This document shows positions 52,380 to 57,209 of a stretch of DNA of 57,209 nt, piece by piece (the stretch's first letter is position 1; each line of letters opens with the position of its first letter). This DNA comes from Alkalibacterium sp. MB6. GTDB lineage: Bacteria; Bacillota; Bacilli; Lactobacillales; Carnobacteriaceae_A. The notes beneath the pieces are model-generated. The model saw only the letters and a program-made list of their open reading frames with translations, was not told where the DNA came from and did not search any database. The translations under genes were made by a program, and so were the position numbers. The stretch lies in NCBI RefSeq assembly GCF_009935905.1, contig NZ_PREX01000017.1, positions 1 to 57,209 of the forward strand, in the 5' to 3' direction.

Positions 52380-53592
52380 CCTTCAATTCTCCTTTCGTCT
52401 TGAAGTAATCTGTAGCCAGCTCCTCAAGAATCGGAACCAGGTCTTTCATCTCCCATGGTGTGTTTAGTTCTTTTCCATCAATCATCATCTTTTCTCTGCC
52501 AAAGTGACCGTAGACCGCAAACTGTCTGTAGATGGGCCGTCTCAACCCAAATGACTTAATGATGGTTCCAGGTCTCATATCAATAAGAGCTTTGATGATT
52601 TCCGTGAGAACCTCATCTGGCAGTTTACCGGTGTTAAAGGTATCAATCTTAAAAGACACTGGCTTGGCTACGCCAATCGCATAAGAGACCTGCACTTCAC
52701 ATTCCCTAGCAATACCTGCTGCCACGATGTTCTTAGCGATATATCTGGCAAGATAGGCGCCTGAACGATCCACCTTTGTTGGATCCTTTCCTGAAAAAGC
52801 TCCACCGCCATGACGTCCCTTACTTCCATAGGTATCAACAATGATTTTTCTACCGGTCAAACCCGAATCTGCAGCAGGACCACCAAGGACAAATCGCCCT
52901 GTAGGATTGATGAACACCTGTGTGTTTTCAGTCAAAAGCTCATGTGGAATGACTTTTTTAATGATATGGGTCATCACATCTTTTCTGAGCGTTGTTATAT
53001 CCACATCTTCCGTATGCTGCGTGGATACAACAACGGCCTCGACAGACAGGGGCTTATGCTGCTTACTGTATCCAAGGGATACTTGAGCTTTCCCGTCAGG
53101 CTTCAGATAGGTAAGTTCACCTGCCTTTCTGACCTCAGCCAGCTTCATACAGAGCTGATGTGAAAGGTGCAAGGGTAGTGGCATAAATGTTGGCGTCTCA
53201 TCTGTTGCGTATCCGAACATGAGGCCTTGGTCACCGGCACAAATTTCATCCTTCACCACGCCCATGGCAATGTCTGGTGACTGGCTGTTCATTGTGATAA
53301 GCATCCGGTAAAACTCACCGTCCAAGGAGAGTTCATCTGCCTGATAACCAATTTCACGAATGACGTCTTTTACAATTTTTTTGTAGTCAATTCTCTTTTC
53401 CGTGCTTGTTTCACCAAAAACGTGTATGAACCCATCTGCAGCTGTTACTTCGATGGCACTGCGGGCTTCTGGGTCTTCCTTTATGATGGCATCCAAAAGA
53501 CCGTCAGCTAGCTGGTCACATACTTTGTCAGGGTGCCCCTCCGTCACCGATTCAGAGGTGAACACATAGTCTACTTTTTCTTTTTCATTCAT
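52372..53592 (-). CDS. metK: S-adenosylmethionine synthetase
   Basis: This 406-residue enzyme makes S-adenosylmethionine from ATP and methionine. Motifs: TEGHPDKVCDQ at the start, CAGDQGLMFGYA, HGGGAFSGKDPTKVDRS and a normal C-terminus; length is normal and no key residue looks lost. It lies in the early operon, upstream of three DNA methylase genes in the window, so it likely raises SAM supply during infection. AGGAG precedes the ATG. A phage-borne metK is known but not common. Host origin by transfer is likely. Confidence 0.96.
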   Translation of the reverse strand: MNEKEKVDYVFTSESVTEGHPDKVCDQLADGLLDAIIKEDPEARSAIEVTAADGFIHVFGETSTEKRIDYKKIVKDVIREIGYQADELSLDGEFYRMLITMNSQSPDIAMGVVKDEICAGDQGLMFGYATDETPTFMPLPLHLSHQLCMKLAEVRKAGELTYLKPDGKAQVSLGYSKQHKPLSVEAVVVSTQHTEDVDITTLRKDVMTHIIKKVIPHELLTENTQVFINPTGRFVLGGPAADSGLTGRKIIVDTYGSKGRHGGGAFSGKDPTKVDRSGAYLARYIAKNIVAAGIARECEVQVSYAIGVAKPVSFKIDTFNTGKLPDEVLTEIIKALIDMRPGTIIKSFGLRRPIYRQFAVYGHFGREKMMIDGKELNTPWEMKDLVPILEELATDYFKTKGELKDE

Positions 53593-53606
53593 TTCCTTGC
53601 TCCTCT

Positions 53607-53870
53607 CTATCCTTTTTCAGATCCAATGGTTTCCTGCTCAAGTTCGTGGACTTCCATTTCTGTAATGGAGATGGTTCCAACACTTTCTCCTGGTACAAGA
53701 ACAACCATCCTGTGCCCTTTTCCAAAAATGGCACTGAGCAGTTTGTTTCGGAGTGTCATTTTTTTTGCAGTCAACACCTGCTTCTTCTCTGGTTTTTTCA
53801 TACCAATTTCAACATGGTGCAGCGTCTTGCCATTGGGTTGCCCATGATTACCTATTGTTGTTTTGTGCAT
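53607..53870 (-). CDS. Small phage protein
   Basis: This 87-residue basic, soluble protein (MHKTTIGNHGQPNGKTLHHVEIG..) has a late strand-rich half (GHRMVVLVPGESVGTISITEM). Start at ATG 53870 (GGAAGG ahead). No family recognised. Confidence 0.65.
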   Translation of the reverse strand: MHKTTIGNHGQPNGKTLHHVEIGMKKPEKKQVLTAKKMTLRNKLLSAIFGKGHRMVVLVPGESVGTISITEMEVHELEQETIGSEKG

Positions 53871-53955
53871 TTCTTTCACCTTCCTCTCTGTTCAAATTGA
53901 GTCCCCTATCAGCGGCCTCTATATATAGGGCACGGGAGGAGCACAACCGAACCCC

Positions 53956-54498
53956 CTAAAATAAACTTTTTTTGATTTTCTTTAAAATTCGCTTTTTACG
54001 GTTGCGGATAGCGGCTTCATCCACACCATCTCGCTTGGCAATATGAGCCATAGGAATCTCTCGGTAATAGATATCCAAGATAAGGTCCACCTGCTGCGGT
54101 TCCAACGTCTTGATTGCTTCACGCAGGGTCTCCTTCTCCAGATTGCTGAGTACAATGTCAAGTGCATCGTCATCTGCCATTAATGTGTCAAACTTATCGT
54201 TCTGATCAGAGTAGCTGTGATGACGCCTTGTCTCAGTCTTATTGCTGTTGTATTCGAGTCTTTCCTCCCCTTTGGTGATGACAAGCCACATCCACGGCTC
54301 TACCTCTTCAGTGCCCATGAGCATATCCTCAGTGATCTGAACTTTTTCATCTGTTGCGCTAAACTCATAGGTGAATGAATCGCACTCAGTCAGGTCAAAG
54401 GTGGTTTTCTTCTTGCCCACCGCATAGGTCACTTTTCCTTCTTCTGAAATCTCGATGGTAGTAATCTTTCCATCCTGTGTTTTGAATGTTTTTAACAT
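53956..54498 (-). CDS. Sigma-70 region 4-like phage regulator
   Basis: This 180-residue protein has a beta-rich N-terminal half and a C-terminal region-4-type helix-turn-helix (LEPQQVDLILDIYYREIPMAHIAKRDGV...AIRNRKKR). I choose ATG 54498 with AAGGAGG ahead; the longer frame runs back through a terminator stem. Two strong terminators stand between it and the zinc-ribbon gene, so its expression may depend on read-through. It may direct RNA polymerase to phage promoters. Confidence 0.85.
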   Translation of the reverse strand: MLKTFKTQDGKITTIEISEEGKVTYAVGKKKTTFDLTECDSFTYEFSATDEKVQITEDMLMGTEEVEPWMWLVITKGEERLEYNSNKTETRRHHSYSDQNDKFDTLMADDDALDIVLSNLEKETLREAIKTLEPQQVDLILDIYYREIPMAHIAKRDGVDEAAIRNRKKRILKKIKKSLF

Positions 54499-54548
54499 GT
54501 TTGTTCCTCCTTGGATTTTTTGATCACAAGGAATGGCCTGAAAAACGC

Positions 54549-54594
54549 AAAAAAAGGCCACATAAAAACTGAATAAATCAGTCATTATGTGGCC
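54549..54594 (-). terminator. Terminator 2 before sigma-like gene
   Basis: GGCCACATAA pairs with TTATGTGGCC around a 19-nt loop with an inner CTGA/TCAG pair, then TTTTTTT on the minus strand. It ends 50 bp before the ATG at 54498. Confidence 0.85.
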
Positions 54595-54604
54595 TCAGGT
54601 AATT

Positions 54605-54617
54605 CAAGGATTCCTTG
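54605..54617. promoter_or_regulatory. Palindrome between the two terminators
   Basis: CAAGGA-T-TCCTTG is a perfect short palindrome next to a TATAGT that could act as a -10 on the minus strand. A small promoter/operator between the terminators is possible, but no -35 is evident. Confidence 0.3.
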
Positions 54618-54641
54618 CTCACTATAATTTTTTATACAAAT

Positions 54642-54692
54642 AAAAAAAGGGCCAGATCACTAATAAAATTAATTATTAGCAATCTGGCCCTT
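54642..54692 (-). terminator. Terminator 1 before sigma-like gene
   Basis: AAGGGCCAGAT-type arm pairs with ATCTGGCCCTT, extended by GCTAATAA/TTATTAG, then seven T on the minus strand. Very strong; it follows the zinc-ribbon gene stop at 54735. Confidence 0.88.
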
Positions 54693-54734
54693 AAGGTAGC
54701 TCATTATGTTGGCTCCTTCTCGTCTCAGTAAAGC

Positions 54735-54980
54735 TTACTGTATATGTGGTGTACTGTCCCCGCTTTTTAAATCGAGTACCCACTTTTTGATTGGCGTTTT
54801 GTCCAGTTTCCCTTTCACATGGGTCACAACTTTCCTTGTATAATCGACACGCCAGAAGCGCTTACACTTTGCGCATTTGTGTTGAAAGGGACCCCTTACT
54901 TCCTGGTCCCTTTCAACTGTTACCAGCGTTGTTTCGCACATCGGACACTTCACGTTAACTAAATTTTGATCTTCGACCAT
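54735..54980 (-). CDS. Zinc-ribbon protein, first early gene
   Basis: This 81-residue protein has VKCPMCETTLVTVER and HKCAKCKRFWRVDY, a four-Cys zinc ribbon, and a basic strand-rich tail. AAGGAGG precedes the ATG. As the first gene after the SOS-type promoter and before two terminators, it could be a regulator such as an antiterminator, but that is only an inference from its place. Confidence 0.75.
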   Translation of the reverse strand: MVEDQNLVNVKCPMCETTLVTVERDQEVRGPFQHKCAKCKRFWRVDYTRKVVTHVKGKLDKTPIKKWVLDLKSGDSTPHIQ

Positions 54981-55068
54981 CCAATTACCTCCTTGGTAAG
55001 ATTTTGGGTTAAGTCACATAGATGATGCGACTAATATAAATTTTTACCGTGGCTATAGGCTTAATTAT

Positions 55069-55097
55069 ATTATATAATCGAACATATGTTCTGTCTA
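55069..55097 (-). promoter_or_regulatory. Early promoter with LexA/DinR-type box in spacer
   Basis: On the minus strand TAGACA, 17 bp, TATAAT. The spacer contains the perfect palindrome GAACATATGTTC (55080-55091), which fits the Gram-positive SOS box GAAC-N4-GTTC. LexA binding there would block the early lytic operon until DNA damage. Confidence 0.75.
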
Positions 55098-55230
55098 TGA
55101 TTATATTATTCTCGCCAGCCTCGGCTATTGCAAACACTGATAAATCAATGCTTTCATCGATAAAAATTTTATTTCTATCAAGCTACAGGTTAATTACTCT
55201 CATTTCACCATTTAGCGTAATGTCGGGTTA

Positions 55231-55254
55231 AAAAAAACCAGATTCCTAGTTTTT
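55231..55254 (-). terminator. Terminator after ImmA-like gene
   Basis: AAAAACTAG-GAAT-CTGGTTTTT (9 pairs, one G-T) with a T-run on the minus strand, 12 bp after the stop at 55266. It separates lysogeny and lytic transcription. Confidence 0.75.
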
Positions 55255-55265
55255 CTTTTTTTATA

Positions 55266-56087
55266 TTAGAACAGTCGAAACTGGCTATTTTCTTCGTTAA
55301 GTGTCTTTCCATCCTTCACAAACCCAAACTTTCTCAATTTCACATAGGCTGCTGTCTTGGACACTCCATAGGCTTTCACTATGGTACTTGTCAGTTCATG
55401 TTTCACAAAATAGTACTCATCTTCTCCTGCATCTTCGATAACAAAGCCGTCTGTAATCCCATGTGCTTTCAATGTTTCCATAACGAGAGGATTAAACGTT
55501 ACTCTTGGCATGGCAATGGCAGAGGCAAAGTAATCTGCCTGATGCTCTCTCCACTCCTCAGGTGTACGGATTCTTTTTTGACTGCCGAAGTTTTCAATGT
55601 CAGACCGCCTGCAGCACGTCACTGCCCGGATTTGTTCCTTATCGCTGCCAAACAGTGAAAGCTGTTCCTCCGGTTCACTGTAAACATCAGGGTGCATCCA
55701 AAGATGCCCACCTTCGTGTAAACCGGTAAACAGCTCTAAACCTTCTCTTCCCTCTTCAGTTATGTAGTGGTCTAAGACCACTGAATGCTTGTCCAGCAAA
55801 ATATGCTTGGTTCGCAGGGCTTCCTTGTCAAAGACTTTCAATCGCTCCTTATTAAAGGCCGTTACTCCGAAGATTTGACCTTCATCTTCCCCGTAATAAA
55901 TGTGCTGATAATCAAGGTTCGCACCTAAGTACGATTCAAGAAAATGCTCGTATTTTATTTTTCTCGGCTCTTTCAGGAGCACCGGTTTGTAGTCTTTGAG
56001 TACCATCTCTGCAAGATCATCAATTTCAGTGTTCTTGATGATCGGTGTATTGCTCTTTTTGTCAATGCGATTCCATTGGAATTTCAT
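55266..56087 (-). CDS. ImmA/IrrE family metallopeptidase
   Basis: This 273-residue protein has the zinc motif HEGGH (in GLHEGGHLWMHP) and a later EHQADYFASAIAMP, both typical of ImmA/IrrE peptidases. In ICEBs1 and phages, ImmA cleaves the neighbouring ImmR-like repressor after damage. The C-terminal part has a helix-turn-helix-like SKTAAYVKLRKFG. Start ATG 56087 overlaps the stop of a 23-codon open frame. Repressor gene lies 310 bp upstream on the same strand. Confidence 0.92.
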   Translation of the reverse strand: MKFQWNRIDKKSNTPIIKNTEIDDLAEMVLKDYKPVLLKEPRKIKYEHFLESYLGANLDYQHIYYGEDEGQIFGVTAFNKERLKVFDKEALRTKHILLDKHSVVLDHYITEEGREGLELFTGLHEGGHLWMHPDVYSEPEEQLSLFGSDKEQIRAVTCCRRSDIENFGSQKRIRTPEEWREHQADYFASAIAMPRVTFNPLVMETLKAHGITDGFVIEDAGEDEYYFVKHELTSTIVKAYGVSKTAAYVKLRKFGFVKDGKTLNEENSQFRLF

Positions 56088-56396
56088 CAAATCATAATCA
56101 CCACTCTTTCGATTTCTTGTCCGTGTAAAGCCACAAAGCCTAATACGGCTTCATAAAAATTATTGGTGTATTAGGTATCCTGCATCTTAAAACATCGAAA
56201 ACAAATCAATTCATTAAAAAAATAAAAATATGAAAAGTGGTTTTCTTATCACACTATTTAGTAAGTATCTACAATTATTATTAATCTTTAACCTTCAACA
56301 GGATTTATAAAAAACTCAAAGTTTAAATATAAAATATAGTTAGTTGATTCTCTTATATAAATCGTTTTTGAAATATTAATATTGGTTACCCATGTT
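56088..56396. other. AT-rich gap between repressor and ImmA genes
   Basis: About 309 bp hold no supported gene. The last ~70 bp carry an open frame without a start (EAVLGFVALHGQEIERV..) whose stop overlaps the ImmA start as TGATG; it may be the remnant of a small coupled gene. A GCCGTATTAGGCT-like small stem is beside it. The rest is AT-rich (over 70%) and unremarkable. Confidence 0.4.
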
Positions 56397-56786
56397 TCAC
56401 TTATTCTTTTTTTCCATATCCCTTATGAACTGTTTCCAGTCATCCTCACTTATCTTTCCTGCATTGGACTGTCTAAGAGCCATCCTGGCCATATCCCCTG
56501 TTTCGCTATACATCATGATGTCTTCCAGATCCGCCGGTACTTCTCCTCGATCCCTGGCTGCTAGATCATACATTTCAGCTTTCTCATCGGAATCAAGATT
56601 AAGCTTCTCAGCAAATAGTTCCATCTTATCCTTATCAAACGGCTTTCTTCTGTTATTCTCAACATCGCTTAGAAATGAAAGAGATATTCCGAGCATTTTA
56701 GAAACGTCTTTTAATGTTAGTTCATCTGGATGTGCTTGTCTCTTCTTCTTAATGAAATCTCCAAATCTAATATACTTTTCTTTCAC
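56397..56786 (-). CDS. XRE-family phage repressor (ImmR-like)
   Basis: This 129-residue protein has a helix-turn-helix (LTLKDVSKMLGISLSFLSDVENNRRKP) and a C-terminal helical region with no visible self-cleavage domain, consistent with needing ImmA for removal. I choose GTG 56786 with AAGGAGG 8 bp ahead; GTG 56795 overlaps the ribosome site. A perfect promoter lies 100 bp upstream. It probably maintains lysogeny. Confidence 0.9.
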   Translation of the reverse strand: MKEKYIRFGDFIKKKRQAHPDELTLKDVSKMLGISLSFLSDVENNRRKPFDKDKMELFAEKLNLDSDEKAEMYDLAARDRGEVPADLEDIMMYSETGDMARMALRQSNAGKISEDDWKQFIRDMEKKNK

Positions 56787-56885
56787 GATATGCACCTCCT
56801 TTCATTCTGAGGTGAACTGTTGAAAATATCTTTCTTCGGTTCATCTTTTCGTTACTCATTTTCGCATATTTCACCTTATAGCGTA

Positions 56886-56914
56886 ATTATAAAGCAAAAA
56901 AATGATGCTGTCAA
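56886..56914 (-). promoter_or_regulatory. Perfect consensus promoter of repressor gene
   Basis: TTGACA, 17 bp, TATAAT on the minus strand with no mismatch, about 100 bp before GTG 56786. This explains constant repressor supply in a lysogen. Confidence 0.88.
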
Positions 56915-56931
56915 ACATTATTTTCAATTAC

Positions 56932-56964
56932 CCTCACCAGGTGTGGTTGTTTTTCCTGGTGAGG
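56932..56964. terminator. 10-bp inverted repeat upstream of repressor promoter
   Basis: CCTCACCAGG and CCTGGTGAGG, 13-nt spacer with T-run inside the loop only. It may end transcription entering from the right or be an operator. No T-run follows on either strand. Confidence 0.4.
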
Positions 56965-57209
56965 TGAATATTCCGCTTATGCAGTGAGGGGGCTGCTTAA
57001 TCTTCTTCGGTTCTATTATGAAGACTAGACCAGTGTACTTTTAGTGCTTCTGAAGTATTTGGATGATTGATATATGTGCTGAGAGCAGTGTGGAAGCTAT
57101 TTCTGGCTGTTTGTGACTGCTAAACTATATGTGGTTCTTTCCAAAGTCAGTTGTTATTGCTTCTATTTAGAGAAAAGTGAGGAGTATAATTAAGAAAAGA
57201 AGAAAGAAG
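56965..57209. other. Right-hand end without recognised gene
   Basis: The last 245 bp hold no supported gene, RNA or repeat in either strand. It may be flanking or near-attachment DNA; I see no direct repeat with the left end (1.4-1.7 kb). Confidence 0.4.

Noticed and set aside
56088-56160. Small coupled gene before ImmA
   Set aside because: The open frame has a TGATG overlap with ImmA but no start codon or ribosome site, so it is kept only as a possible remnant.
1-57209. tRNA or rRNA genes
   Set aside because: No cloverleaf-like sequence with a T-loop or rRNA segment was noticed on either strand, though only by eye.
1400-57209. attL/attR direct repeat at both phage borders
   Set aside because: I could not find a shared core between the left border (1.4-1.7 kb) and the right end; the right border may lie outside the window.

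Overview
The window is almost entirely one temperate siphovirus-type prophage (or prophage-derived element) of a low-GC Gram-positive bacterium, most likely a clostridial Bacillota. Grounds for this are the strong AGGAGG ribosome-binding sites, consensus sigma-A promoters, a Gram-positive LexA/DinR-type box, an ImmR/ImmA-like control pair, large serine recombinases, a TcdE/Cph1-like holin and a family A phage polymerase. Nearly every gene lies on the minus strand, so the phage reads from right to left.

Layout from right to left. 57.2-55.2 kb: lysogeny control, with an XRE repressor behind a perfect TTGACA-N17-TATAAT promoter, then an ImmA/IrrE metallopeptidase. 55.1-42.1 kb: the early/replication operon, starting at a sigma-A promoter whose spacer holds a LexA-type palindrome. 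It carries a zinc ribbon, a sigma-region-4-like regulator, SAM synthetase (metK), a DUF2800 nuclease, a DUF2815 putative single-strand-binding protein, DNA polymerase, a small XRE regulator, a VapE-type primase/helicase, an iteron-like region, VRR-NUC, a SNF2 helicase and a DUF1492 regulator. 41.9-35.0 kb: HNH nuclease, a ParB-MTase fusion, a 5mC methylase, and an accessory cluster of amidoligase, gamma-glutamylcyclotransferase and unknown genes, driven by three copies of a distinctive promoter. 34.9-14.8 kb: the late operon (terS, terL, a TerB_N-type moron, portal, ClpP-like protease, capsid, head-tail joining, tail tube, frameshifted tail chaperone, tape measure, tail fibre-like proteins, holin, amidase). 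14.6-7.1 kb: three tandem large serine recombinase genes, the last a 1283-residue fusion of two complete recombinases. 7.1-1.7 kb: a cargo cassette of a DUF1413-like protein, a 5mC methylase and a 1209-residue SIR2-domain protein, probably anti-phage defence. 1.5-0 kb: broken surface-polysaccharide genes of the host.

How the parts work together. DNA damage should relieve LexA (and ImmA should destroy the repressor), opening the early operon. Phage SAM synthetase can feed the phage's own methylases. The sigma-like and DUF1492 proteins, together with terminators placed just before several start codons, suggest staged, possibly antitermination-dependent late transcription. A four-copy promoter-like element (TTTAGAGTGATATATG core, -35-like hexamer 18 bp from ATATAT) ties the recombinase operon to the amidoligase cluster in one regulon. 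The most unusual items are the double recombinase, the amidoligase/cyclotransferase cluster with its structured RNA and shared C-terminal domain, the independently controlled TerB_N moron inside the late operon, and the SIR2/methylase cassette.
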